This document shows, piece by piece, positions 1 to 13,431 of a DNA stretch of 64,000 bases; the first letter of the stretch is position 1; the number at the start of each line of letters is the position of its first letter. Origin of the DNA: Diadema setosum (Eukaryota; Echinodermata; Echinoidea; Diadematoida; Diadematidae); contig NC_092689.1 of assembly GCF_964275005.1 (NCBI RefSeq), positions 1,309,501-1,373,500 of the forward strand. The letters are read 5' to 3'. The position numbers and the translations under genes are program-made. A model generated the notes under the pieces. That model saw nothing but the letters and a program-made list of their open reading frames with translations, was not told where the DNA came from and made no database searches.

Positions 1-544
1 TTTCCCTTTTTAGAACAATTTTCCAGTGAGTAATTTGCATTTAATTAGTTTATAGACAGAAATTATGGATTTGACAAAAAAAAAAATGGTATTTAGTATT
101 CATGACCTGCTATTCCATATGAAGTAAAGACCGATTTCTTACCTTCTAGCTGAATGTGTCAATATAATTTTGCTTCCTGTGGTACAAATGAATGTGCCCA
201 TATACCACACCTACATTTCTATTTTGTCCAAAATGTAGTCGTTTTATCGAAACTGAATGGTTGAAATGATAGGCCTTGAATGACAAATTCCTCGCAGGAT
301 GTGTAGAAATGCCCAGATTTAAGACTGATGCGGAAGGCGGGTTCGTATCAGTATAATTCCAACTTTGTGTTTTTTGGCACTTTGCAGCAGATTGTGGGCA
401 TGTCTATCAATCATGGTAATGACCTCCATGCACCTGTCAATGTGTGTGCGACACCATAACCATGATCTTTTTTAATCTATCAGTACTTTTCAAGAGAAGA
501 CAGAGTCATTTTCAAGAAATCTTTGGAGGATACAGTCAGCGGTA

Positions 545-731
545 CAGTGCACTCCCATTATAACGAACACAGTTACAACGAAATTCTGGTTACAACGAAG
601 TAAAAATTCTGGCTGCAACGTTGGTATGCTCTATGTTTTTCTATTGTTTATTTTTTCGGTTATAACGAAATTTCTAAATAACAAAAGAAAACTGCCGATC
701 GCGAGGACTTCATTATAACGGGAGTCCACTG
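545..731. mobile_element. Pogo/Tigger-like MITE with TTATAACGAA motifs
   Basis: The element is flanked by TA on both sides and bounded by CAGTGCACTCCC and GGGAGTCCACTG. Inside, TTATAACGAA and close variants recur near both ends. The TA duplication and CAGT tips fit the Tc1/mariner superfamily, pogo/Tigger branch (inference). It is 187 bp with no coding capacity. A longer relative lies at 35363-35897 and a decayed one at about 30010-30597. Confidence 0.7.
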
Positions 732-1754
732 TAATATCATTGCACCAGAACCATGAAATTGCAAACTTGTTCCTATTTTAAGTTGTAAACACACAGAAGA
801 TAGTTGGTGTCAAAGAAGATGATGAAAATATCTTATGAATGTCACAAAGGTCATTCCTTACAATACATGTATTCTTTGGGTGCAGTGCATATATGACACA
901 AAACTCAATAGTTGATACACAGAGATAAATTCCCTACTTTGCACTCTCATCCACACTGAATTCTCAATAAATAAAGAATACAGAAAAATGTCATTCTCAC
1001 TTCGCCAATCACAATTTTATATATTTCCACAATAGATTACTGCAAGACATTATTAGCACAAAAAAAAAGAAGAAAAAGAAAATATAAATAAAATTGTACA
1101 TAAATGATGGAAATTGGCACTGGAATTACACTGAATTTATCAACCTAACTTTCTGACAAGCACAAGTTTGAGCTCTAAAGGAACCATCTTGAATATGTTC
1201 TGAATGGAAGTTTAGGCAGCAAATACAAGATACCTGCTGAAGTCTGCTTGAGAAATTATTCTTGGGTGTAGGTGTGTAAAGTAGTCTACTGGATGTGGCA
1301 TAATATTTTTATATTCCAGTAATATAATTTAACTTATTTGGTTTCTGATATTTAATCTAAAAGTTTGAGGGTTGTCTTTCTCTATATGTGTGTGCCAAAG
1401 GTAAACCTTTAAACATGTGTTGCATGTCATCTTTAAGATGACTGTGAATGAAAGAAAAATATCTAAATTTGTATAGACCACAGGCTCCTACTTTAAAGGA
1501 AGTATCATTTCACACGGATGTACTTGGGGAAAACTTGAATACTGTGATATGACAATACATTGCACCAAAGAAATGTCCTACCGCAGAATCTAGCACAGAG
1601 TTCCTGAAAAGCTCGTAACTTGACCCACTTCATTACCAAAGGAACCTCTAGCTTTCTCAGCTTGATGTACTAGTAATTTCAGCTGGCACATACAATATAC
1701 AATTATGAATCTTGATTGTTTTTTACTCATCACACGTTGTTATTCTTTTGAGTA

Positions 1755-1992
1755 CTGTATACACCATATATTTCTGAGGGGCTTTTATTTGTGGAGAATT
1801 TTGCAAGTCGGGTGCTATTTGCAAATTCAATAATGTGCATAAACATTCACTTTGATCCCAACATGTATGCAATGCGCATGCGCGCATTTCCCCACCCCCT
1901 GCTATACTCCACAATTGTGAATTTAACCACTCCTAAAATATCAGGAAATCCAGATTCCTGAAAAATTAGACTCGAATATATGGCCTATACAG
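1755..1992. mobile_element. TA-flanked MITE, CTGTATACACCATATATTTC tips
   Basis: Left end CTGTATACACCATATATTTC is mirrored by GAATATATGGCCTATACAG on the right. Both ends abut TA, as expected of a Tc1/mariner-type target duplication. It is 238 bp and non-coding. A fragment with the same end occurs at about 59955-60038, where the tip reads GGTGTATACAG. Confidence 0.65.
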
Positions 1993-2363
1993 TATCATTC
2001 AAAATATTTATTACAATAGCTAAGATAGGTATTCAGTCTGTGTGAGGTATTATAAATTCCAAATTATAAAAGACATTGCCTTGATTCTTATCTTGTATTT
2101 TCCATCACACTTTGAATTGAGTTAATGAAATGTTCTTTTTTGTTTGTGTGCATGTGTGAGTGTCTGTATGTATGTGTTCTCTTTCATGACATACTGGTAT
2201 ACATATTAAAAGCACTGTGTGTAAACTTAATTCATTAACTCAAGGTATTCACCAATCCTTCGGGCCAAGTATACAAACACTGTTAATTATATGGTATAAC
2301 AAAGTTATGCACAGGCTTAAAGTGCATTACAACAGAGAAAGACATAAATCAGGAATATTCTTA

Positions 2364-2798
2364 AAGGTATTAGCCCACATTTGTAAACCTGCAGCAATTG
2401 GTCTCATAGTTAGCATGGAGTTTGGGTATGATTGCAGTAACACCTGTGCAAAATTTCGTTCCAATTAGGCCATTACTTCCATAAAAATAAATGAAAATGC
2501 ACCGTATGCATGCGTTTAAAAACGCTCGCTAGCTCCGGTCCACGCGTGTACTACATGCATGCGATACATGTGTAAGTTAATGTACGTAGCTAGCCCGCGC
2601 TCGCAATTCGATTTTGGGTCGTGTTGACCCAGTTTGAAAATTGATTTTAAAACGATGATTTTCTCTCTTTTATCGAATGGTATAGACAAAGAGCAACAGG
2701 TGAGGTATGTTACTGTTATAACTTGTACTTGAAGTCATATTGGACCTGTTTTATGCAGTTTTGATTTTCGTGGGTTTGCAAATGTGGGCTAGTACCTT
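2364..2798. mobile_element. TA-flanked MITE, AAGGTATTAGCCCACATTTG tips
   Basis: Left end AAGGTATTAGCCCACATTTG pairs with CAAATGTGGGCTAGTACCTT at the right end, with TA on each side. It is 435 bp, with CG-containing palindromes such as GCATGC and GCTAGC inside. There is no plausible transposase frame, so it is a non-autonomous element of uncertain superfamily, mariner-like by its TA target. Confidence 0.7.
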
Positions 2799-5700
2799 TA
2801 AGATCATGATGGCAAATCCCAATACATACAGTATTTGCTTTGGTCAATGACCATACCCTTCTACACAAAGTATAATGATCAGGTATTCCTTCAGATGTGT
2901 ATACACTCCCGAGTTTGTAGCCAGAATCAGTGATGTGTATTTGCTATGAGCTATCCCGTCTGTGCACATATTGGGAAGACATTCCACCGAATTCAGGATT
3001 TTACTTCCAGTTACCCATATCTGGTGTTAAGTGTTAAATGTCTATATCAGACAACAGGAACCTCTTTCAAAAGTGATGCTTTCACCTAAAGACAGCTTCT
3101 CAAACATACTGTTTTCCTCTTTTTTTGTTTTGCACAAGTTACCTTCAGCCAGGATCAAATACTGCAAAGCAGCACTCCAGCAGAGTAATATTTATGGCAA
3201 AAAAAGTTACTGAACTGCAGTATGGATATAATGTGACTACTATAAGAACAATGCTTAATGACCGAGTTTGTGACTATGATGTTGTAAAGCAAGGTGAAAT
3301 GGTATTCTGTGTTCAAGCTGAATTCAGTTCATGGACAGCTTTGGTTTGTACTGTCCATCTGTACCCAGTGCATCTAGAAGTAAGCTAGGGGTATGACAGA
3401 TTGTTCCACAAAATCAATGCTTTGTTTGATTCAACAGCAAAGTCACCAGAAATATTGATATTCATAATTTTATGCTCAAAATTATATTTTGAAGGAAACT
3501 TTAATTAAGATATAATTATACTGTATATCATATATACTATTATTGGCATAGAGTTCTGTGCCTTTCTTGCTCTAAGTATGAAGAGTTATACTCTATAGTT
3601 TCTTTGATTAAAAATCAATTGACTAACATAGATCTCCTCGCATTGGCATGGAAGCGCAACTGGACTTTTGTTTGCACTCTTTCCATTGATAAGATACATA
3701 ATTTGCATTGTTCTAACTCTGACCCTTCTACATAAGATTAATCAGCTGAATCTGTAGGTTACTAGTTTGTACAAAATGTAAAAAAATGATATAGTTCAGA
3801 ATAAATCAAGCTGATAAAAAGGAAAACATGGGAGTGGCAGGAATGCAGCACATGATTACAGCTTGGCAAGTCTTCAGTCTTCACCGGAATGGCAGTTTTG
3901 AAAAATTTCTCATAAGGCATGCTCCTTATGCAATCTTTCCTCAAAATTCAAGCAATGGTAAATGTTCATGGTCTGTTCAATATTAAAATCATAACTAAGT
4001 AATTCATAAACAAAGAAACTAATAAACAGAAAGCAAAGATTAGAAAGATCACCATGAATTTAGATGTATCTGCTGGTTCAGTAGAGAGCTTGCTATAGCA
4101 CATGTTCAAGCCTGGTAATTACAGTACATGACTGTATAACATGACAGAGCATCGACAATTTGCACTATATTGGATGAAACATCTCTCAGCAAGGTCTGTC
4201 CTTGTACAAATTATTTGGATGTATTTTAGATCTTTCCACTGATATTGTCAAAATTTCATATAACATCAATGCTCTATACTATCAGTCAACTGATGTCACT
4301 GTTTCCACATATGAGGATACAGTGTACTTCTAAAGGTGATCATGTAATGCCAACTTAATGTAATCTACACATGCAAGAATAATGGTTTTGAATACAGCTG
4401 TGATGCCCATGAAAGTAAAGATAGGTGTAAACTGATTGCAATTCATATCAACAAACATTAGCAATGCATTTATGATGAAAGGTGAAATATTATGAGCTCC
4501 TGTTGCTCAGCAAGATGTTTCCTCTCTTTGTAATCAGTGTAATGCCTAAATTTCCCCATGAATTTATCTTGTACCTAAATACCGGTACACACAATCAAGA
4601 CAGAGCATCAGCACAGAATTGTGATTTGTGATGGCATGACGACAGCAGAATGTCAGCATCCTGTATATCTATTGACACAGACTACTAAAATCTTCAGAGT
4701 ACGATAATTATGTGCATGTGTAATTACGAATTTACAATATCTTTTACTGCCTCTTGATACAATACTTCAAAAGCTTTACCATCAATGTTAGAAGAGCTGA
4801 TTTCGTCTGGACATTTCACTATTAAAGACAATTGGACTGAAAAGGAAGAATGCAAACAATGAGAAATTAAAAGATCATGGCAACTAGTTCCACCCAGATA
4901 GCATATTTGGAGTTAAGCATTCGGGTTTCTGGATGCAGTAACGGGAAGCTTTTATGTGCAACAAGACAGACTCATGGCATATGTGATTCAGAAAGACAAA
5001 GAAAGAGATGAGACATTGAGATCACAAGGCTGGAATAGAAGTTGATCAACCCTAGTTAATTCCATAATATGAGAGGGAATGAGGCTCACTTTCCAGTATG
5101 CTTACACCGATGTATACTTGCTACAGGAGCTTACACAAAACTCTTTTGTCAATTGCCCAGTCATGCATGCAGGTACACCTAGGCATATATTACATTAATA
5201 AATCATGCATGACTTGGGAAAACTGAAACTACATGAATATTCCTTTTCAACATATTTCACATAGAATTTCATAATATACAATTAACTTATCACACGGTAA
5301 CAATATTTATGCTACAATGGTGACATGATTCTCCAATCAGCTACAGGCCTTCTGTGTAAAAATACTCTCTTGATGCCTTACACTCTCACTCTTCTGCAAA
5401 ACATTACTATTTTGTGCTTTCCACAGTCATGTACATAATTAATATCAATGCCCCAAATGCAGGGTCAAGTGTGTATTTTCATGCCAAATGTGGCAATATC
5501 ACTCACTCTTTCCTCACAGCAAAGAGCATTAGTGATCTCACATTTCACAATGAATTACATTTCTCATGACTAGTACAAGATGAAAATGAGGTACATGTAC
5601 TGAGAGTACAGAATACAACAAAATCAAATATGATTTCATCACAGCGATCACGACAGAACAAACTTAAAAATCATCAACACAAATCAGCACATCGATTAGA

Positions 5701-6739
5701 ACAACAATGTTTTTCACCAAGTTAGCATTTGAATGCTGATCAATGATACGTACGTGATAAAATGTTTTGAAAGCACAACTTAACTGTGGGAATACAGTTA
5801 GAATACATAAGGGTTGAATGCATGAAATGATTACAAACTACTGATGCATAGTTATATTTACATGCATAAGTATTTTGTTGTTTTTTGTCATACACTTATT
5901 GCACAAAGTAACAGAAATATTATATTCAATAATATATAAATACTCTTTTTATACAGATATACTTTAATGCATTGCACAAGGCTGGAATGAATATGGTGGA
6001 CAAATATGTACACATACTGATTTCACAATGACTCACAATATAAAATAGCAGCTTACTGGTGTTCATGCTCACAATGACGCATACCAATAGATATTTCTTG
6101 AGAGTTAACACTGCATTTAAAAGAGCAATTACCTACCTTGGAGGCCAAGTGTAATTCAGGTATCGAGTTAGTTTATGGACTACCATGTCCGTCAAGTAAT
6201 ATAGATATATCAGCGGACAGACTGCTTCAAGATTTGACACATTTCGCAGAAGTTATTTGATGATGGGGAAACAAAATAATAGAGTACATCAATATTTGTA
6301 TTCCACTTTCACCAAGTATAACACTTTCCAAAGTTCTTCTTAAATGGAAATGATCAATGGAAAGTTGGCGTTTCATCGTCCTCATTGTTTCTGCACTGAG
6401 GTCAGAGCATACGGCCAACATGTTATTTCTGTAAGAAATGATTCTTCACACAATGGACTACTGTACATGCTGGCATGCATAAATATGCGATACTTACCTT
6501 CCACCAGCCACAAATGTAGGTTTACGACAATATGTCACTATTTCAACACCACAAACCTATAGTCAATTCTACAGCAGTTTCACATTGCCCTACACTGCAA
6601 ATAGCTTAGACACCTGACTACTGGTGGTGTGGTTGGTTTTTAAAATGGCAACACATATCTCTTTAACTGTTTCAGCCTCCATGTTCCACAGTTGTTTTGA
6701 TCCACAAATGAAGAAGAGAAAGCAAGTGCAATGTCCCAA

Positions 6740-6855
6740 TCAGATGGTATAGTCAAACGTCAAATCAGCATCTTTGAACTTGTCTGGTAGGATTTTGTTC
6801 ATCTTTTCATTCATGTGAACCGTGAAGTAATACTTCCAGAAGCCAACCCGATCCT
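6740..6855 (-). CDS. SULT4A1: SULT4A1 exon 6 (C-terminus and stop)
   Basis: It encodes DRVGFWKYYFTVHMNEK through DLTFDYTI and the stop. It carries the SULT dimerisation motif (KYYFTVHMNE) and the DLTFD-type end of SULT4A1. The acceptor ATACAG follows a long T tract on the coding strand. Confidence 0.92.
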
Positions 6856-9800
6856 CTGTATTTGTAAAAAAAAAAAAAAAAAAAAGGGGGGGGGGGTTGG
6901 AAGAAAAGGACGAAAAACACAAAGAGAGGAAATCTGTAAGGGGAAAGATAACCATATTATATGAATATATGCTCCAAAATTTGACGACAAAAAAGAAACA
7001 AAGTACATCAATGCATTCTTGTCTTCCTTTGTACCTTCTGCATTCTTGTAAAAGGGCTTTAATGTTTCTAAATGCCACTGGATAGACATTCTCAGGGATT
7101 ATGCAAACCCTTGCCAATTATAACAAGAATATTGACATACCTAATTGTATGGAATAGAATGTCTTCAATTTAATACAATGCAAATATTATATTTTTCTCA
7201 CATATTTAGGCACAAACAGAACTTTGGGTGAGGACTCTCAACTAAACTAGTTCTCTTAGTGCACACCTAACACAACTCTGAAGAAAAATTTTCTCAGGAG
7301 AAAAGTGAAAATCAATGACTTTCTGTGTCAAAACTGAAAGGAGGGCTGCTCAACATCTACGTCATATAGACTTACTAAACTCGCCTTACTCTCTGAGCTT
7401 TGACAATTCACTTTTTGTGAGTGTCTGAATATTCACTGCTATACCTGGTACCCTAATTTTGCTGTTTTCATAAAGAGCAACAGAACGCCAGGATAGAACT
7501 TTCCCGTTTATCTTTACTCGCTATGTGCCAATGTTTCCCATTCCATGTACGGACCTTTGCGATTATAGAGAGGTTCATCATCCCAGTAGTTGTTGATACC
7601 ACGGATCACTCTCGCTGACAGGGGCTTGTCAAGGAAGTTGGTCACCTGGTGGACAGCTGCAGGAAAATCCTATCAAAGGAACAGACATGGAACAGGGTCT
7701 TTTAGTTACATCATCTCTGCTTTGGCCTCAGGATCATACATACAGCACACACACACACACACATGCACATGCAAATCAAAATTATTGTACAAGGATCAGA
7801 AGCAACTGTTTTGCATTTAAGGAGATTAGAAAATGATATGCGCCGGAGTCTCTCTCTCGTGCGCTTTTCCTTTCTCTTTATCTCATTCTCTCATCTATAC
7901 CGGGCAGATATATCTCACCAAGTGCTATATGTTTTCTTACTATTAATACTGCAATGGAGGATCCGATTTACAAGAGGTACAGCACACAATTAGTTGTTAC
8001 TCTACAAAATATCACTCTTGGAGCCACGCCATTGTAACTCCTGTCTGTCTGTATGTGTGTGTCTCTCTGTTTGCTGTTTATAACATGAACACACGTGATA
8101 TACATGCAAACATGCATCTTTACAATGCATGTCATACATGATGATTGGATATACCACTGAAAGTGACAAGGAAAACTTGGCTTTGAGATACTATGTATTG
8201 TACCTTCTACCTTCTAGTACAAAGTGTACATTCCACCAACTTTAAACCCTGCCATTTAAGTCAAAGCAGTATGACAGCATTTCTCTTTCTTTAAAAATTT
8301 GTGAATTTACAGCTCAAGATATTTGTAAACAGTCATAATGGTAAACACATTTATTAAGAAAGGTACTTGAATCTAAGGAACATGGTAAATTGTGTAATTT
8401 CTTTGTACTTATAAATGTATTACCATTTTTTTTTTTTTTTTTTTTTTTTTTATGCACGAGAACTTTGTATACCATGGTAGTGCACAGAAACTCTGAATGT
8501 GATTATTCACCACAGCCAGGGTAAACTTACCGGTACCACTGTTTGAAGGATACAATAATATATATTTCGTGATTGAAATGAGCAAGAACTGCACAAGCAA
8601 TGCAGAAATCACATGACTAGGTGACAAAGGCATGTGACAGAACTTACAATCATACAGTTACAATGTACTATATTTCTTGAATCATTACTCAAAATGATCA
8701 ACTTTCTCTGAGAGCAGTTTCAGTTTGTTACCTTCTTCACATCTTCGTACTTGAGGAAGAGAACATTCTTATGATGCCGTTGCTGCCAGAATGTCAGAAC
8801 ATGATCAAAGTAGGAGCCGTACCCCACTGTAGTAAAGAATAAGCAGGAAGAAGTCTTTAACAACACCTTATGGGCATAAAATTGAGCCTTAGACAGCATG
8901 AAATATCTACTAACCATGTTCTATTTTCATGTATTAAGGAGTACCAAGGGATGTCTTCAGAGGGTGCATTGTTATAAAAACCTCACCATTGGAGATTTGG
9001 GATTTGTCTCTACCTCTTTTGATATCTAATCTTGAAGCCAGCTGAAAGCACCTTACTGATTAAGGCAACAGGGTTTGGCAATCTTAGGAATATAAGGAGT
9101 ACAATTTGTAGGAAATTTTGCAAGGATGAACGCTGCATAACTGCAGGTGAACAGCAACAGAAGTCCCTACTGCTTGTGATCAGATGGACTATTAATTCAT
9201 CCTATTGGCAACTTTACCATGTTCCAAGACACGTACACTACACATGAAAGGCCTTTCCCTATCTTTAGTCATGTGCTTTGTACCAGGCACCCTGTAACTG
9301 CTACTGGGTCAAATGATTTGTAAACTTATGATGATAAAGACCCCAAAAAACTTACACTATAGTGACAGGGTGTTCAGACGCAAAAATTTTATACTAGAAT
9401 GGTCCAAAATATAGCTGTACAATGAATTTATTCGTCTGAATGCTGACTAACGAAACAACAGATAACGATACCATGGTGAGAGCATTGTTTCAAACTAGAA
9501 CTTGTTAACAAATCAGCAGTCCATCGTGTCCATTGTGTGTCTGAACCTATGGCGACCATAGAACGGTATAACTGGGCGGGGTTTAATAGGAGTGCACACA
9601 AAAGGTGACCCCAAAGTTGTCACTTATGACCATAACAGAATGCGCAGTGGGAAACTGCACATCTATAAGACATTTTCCAGAACAGTCGAAATTAGCGTCT
9701 GAACAGTCTGTCGGCTATACAATGATTCTTTATACATCGTTTCTTTATCGCATTTTGGTATAAACTGGCTTGCATCTGAACAGGGGTTGAGAGTTTGTTC

Positions 9801-12800
9801 CTCCCAGAAATATTGTGAATGAGAAGATCCACTTTGACCTTTTTGGTTAGGTCGTGGTGAGCTGGTATACAAATGATGCACAGGATAGAGAGCGTTAGTG
9901 TAGGCGTAGCGCACTCGAGGGTATTTACAATTGTGAAACATGCACGAGGCGAAGCCGAGTGCATGTTGCACTACATTGTAAATACCCGAGAGTGAGGTGC
10001 GTCTCCACTAACGCCACGAAATAATCCTGTGCATCATTTGTTTTATAAAATGGGTCGAAAACTGACAGCATTTTCACGTACCTCTGTGGGTCAATAGTCC
10101 AGTCAGCTACATGTAGCACTCGCTCGAGAGAGTCGAGTCAAGCACGTCGCACTCGGAAATCCCGCACATACTGTACATATCAGAGTACTGTATACGTACA
10201 CCACATAATATGTTATGCACAAAAGAAAGGCCGGCCGGCATATACGCAGCCCGAACTAGAAGTTGTTTACAGGTATTGACAGCGCGTATAGTAGCGCGCG
10301 ACGCACTTGTAACAACTGATTGAGTGCGCACTGGTACTGCAGTGCAATGGTACTAAAGTAATCCAAGCCCACGTGACTCATTTCAGCGCTTCCTATTGGC
10401 TACGTTCTTGAACCCATTTTATAAAATCTGATATCACATGGAGAGGCAAAACAACACCTTTTTCCTAGAGATCACCAGTAAATATTCACATACTCACACT
10501 TGTTATTGATGAACCTGTAGAAGAACTGGTTGAAGGTTCCCTTGTAGTGGACCATGCGGACTGTTCGGTGGAAGTCATAAAAGGAGCACATGACATCCTT
10601 GGGGTTTCTGGCCACATAGATGATCTGTGTAAAAAGGTTACATGTAATTCCAGCCATTTTCCTTCATATTAAAGCCATGAGTACATTGCATTAGTGTTGT
10701 TGTTGTTGTTTTTTTTTCAATAGGCCTGGGATGACCAATCATTAACTTGTTGCGAAATTCATTTCTGTGAAATGAATCCACACCAAATTGCCACTGCAAC
10801 TAAATCAAGCCAGCCTTAGTGTTGGTAAACACAGAATCTGTTCACAAAGTTTTCCTTTTATACATTATGAAAGGGGCTTATTCTCACACTGGGTAAATAA
10901 TATATACCTCCAGGCCTGTCAACCACAAGTAACAAAAATATAATCAAACAAAAATATATTTAAGAATTAATACTGGTGCATGGTAACAAATATTCAAAGC
11001 AAAAGTGTTGTCACTTTGAAAAAAAAAAGAATATTGTACATAAAAAGCATGCCTTGAAATAAAATTTCAAGAAGAACATATTTTTCTTTGACAAAACATG
11101 GTTCATGCAGTCATTTATTGAAAGACGACTTATGAGCAACAACAAAAGTGGGCATGAGTGGTCACTGAAGATAGAAATGCAACAACTGGAAAAGGGCTGT
11201 ACGCGCACACCATCAGTGCAGTGACTGACCTTACACTCTTTGTCCTGGACCCCCTTTGGCAAGAGCTGGAAGGGCAGGTGTGACTTGATGTATCGAGGAG
11301 ATGGAAGGTTCTTGATCGTCTCTAGCCCAGGACTTGGACCTTCCAGGAAAGGGATGGCATCTTCCACTGTCTCCAGGCTGATGCTTGTCTCCTGAAGGTT
11401 GCCTCCCTGCAGGAGGAGGAAGATTAAGTCCTGCACCCAGACAGCTGGGAAAGATTTGTTGGAGGGATGAGTAGGGGGTGCAGGAAAGAAATGAACAAAA
11501 AGTAACAAATTGTTGTGCATCAAATAAATCCACATTTGCAAATTACAATTACATCAGGATTTGTTAGTGCATGAAGTAACATTACTTAGCACTTGTTCAC
11601 TGTACTTATGACACTTTTTAAAGCTTTGTACAATGTGGTTCTTCAACTATCATGCATACAGTTAATAATGGGGGCAAGTCAAAGTACCTGGGTAGATTTA
11701 TCCTTACAAGTGGAGTTAATTAAGTAACTGATTTCTACAAGTAAAGCAAAATTTGATTGACACGGGGAAAACACAGAAATAAGAAATCTCCTCTCATTAC
11801 TGCAAGTAGAAGCAAATTTCTCTTATGTTAGCAGAAGAATCCCCTATTCTTAGAAAACCCATTTTTTAATGCTTTTCCCATGCATAAATTCTCATGTAAA
11901 GATGGGCTACAATTTATAATTCATGTTGATGTATATGATGGCATACTTTTCATTATCAATGTACCACAGAGAACATAAGGGAGGAAAATGCTAGTTTTGC
12001 CAGAATTCATAACTATTTCTGTGCATATCAAATTTTTCATTCTGGCTTGTCAATTACTCTGGAGATAAATTCTGATCATTCCAATACAAAGAAAAGGCTT
12101 TGATATCATCAATAAAGAGCCATTACAACAGATATTGCGCTCCTATTGTAGTGAAAGGGAATTCATTTGCTCCCACAACAGCTTAGGCGAAGTAAAAAAA
12201 CAAACAAACAGAAAGTAGTTTCTAGTACAGATTTTCAGAGAGCGATGATGCGGGAGGTCCTTACTAATTTACTATCTGATATCTTACTATTTTTCATCTA
12301 AAGCTGCAACCTTGTGATATGGCACTAGCATAGTTTTGCACCGCCTCGTAGGCCTATAACAATGTTTAAACATGCACAAATTAAAACCTAAACATTTCAC
12401 AACCTAAAATACTTTCATCTGAATCTCCACAGTCAGGATGAAATTCAAAATCTACTGTCAATTTTGATGCTTTCTACATGATTTGGAATGACTTTACAGC
12501 GCTGCTGTGTGTGTGTATGTATCGTACCAACTGAAGGATTACTGTGTATGTGTAGATATCGTACCACAACTGACTACTGACTGCTTGAGTACAGTGCAGA
12601 GCTTCAATTTGAGCTACAGATTTATTCCACAATATGTAACATTGTCTTAAAATATCTTCCAATGGACTTTGGAGACTCATAGCCATTGTATGTTAAGGTT
12701 GTAAAAAATTCAGGGTGAGTTTGTACATGTTTGAAAATCATTCCCAGTACAAAATGGCACAAGCATCCCAGCGCGATAGAAGTGCATGAGCACTGGTGCA

Positions 12801-13373
12801 TAGTAAACCTTTGAAACAAAGCTGGGATCATGATGCACACACAGGTACGAGTGTGTGCAGAGACTAGTGTCCTTTCATGACATACATTCTGATGTTCTCA
12901 ATAGCATGCCTTCAAAGCCCACAGCATCACATAGGGGCTAGTTTAGGATTCTTGGTTGTCTGGCAGTATAACTCCAACAGCTACAGGCAGGGAATACTTA
13001 CTATGAGAGATTCCAATGCAATGCATGCATGACATCATGATTGGTAAGTGAATTTTTGTAATTCTGATGTTTTTTCGGCCACTCCAAAATACTAGATATC
13101 AAAAAAGTCAATGTGGTGACTCAAAAATAGATGTGAACAGGAATGTAAAGCACAAGTTCCTGATATTTTTGAAACTGTTTTGAAAAATAGTAAATAGTAA
13201 ACAAATGGAGGCGGCACCAAAAATCAGGTGTGGCTCTTTGCATGGAAACAAGAGCTACTTTCCTTTTTTACTTGGCTTTAGATTCAAGGCACAAAGATCC
13301 AGATCCGATTTAAACAATTACAAACTAGCAATGCCAGTCATCCGATTACACTTTCTGCTTTCAGCATGGCCTG

Positions 13374-13431
<58 letters not shown>

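Larger units (their letters stand above)
1..6739. other. Intergenic stretch downstream of SULT4A1
   Basis: No exon-like coding segment was recognised on either strand. Open frames here are short and lack family similarity or splice context. Besides unique AT-rich sequence the stretch holds three TA-flanked inverted-repeat elements, listed separately. The 3' UTR of the sulfotransferase gene must lie somewhere below 6740, but its end cannot be fixed by eye. Confidence 0.6.

Noticed and set aside
3031-3388. Overlapping 60- and 87-codon frames
   Set aside because: No domain, no splice signals and no repeat relation. The lengths are expected by chance in AT-rich DNA.
11011-11541. 176-codon minus-strand frame as a separate gene
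   Set aside because: It is SULT4A1 exon 2 read through into flanking introns.
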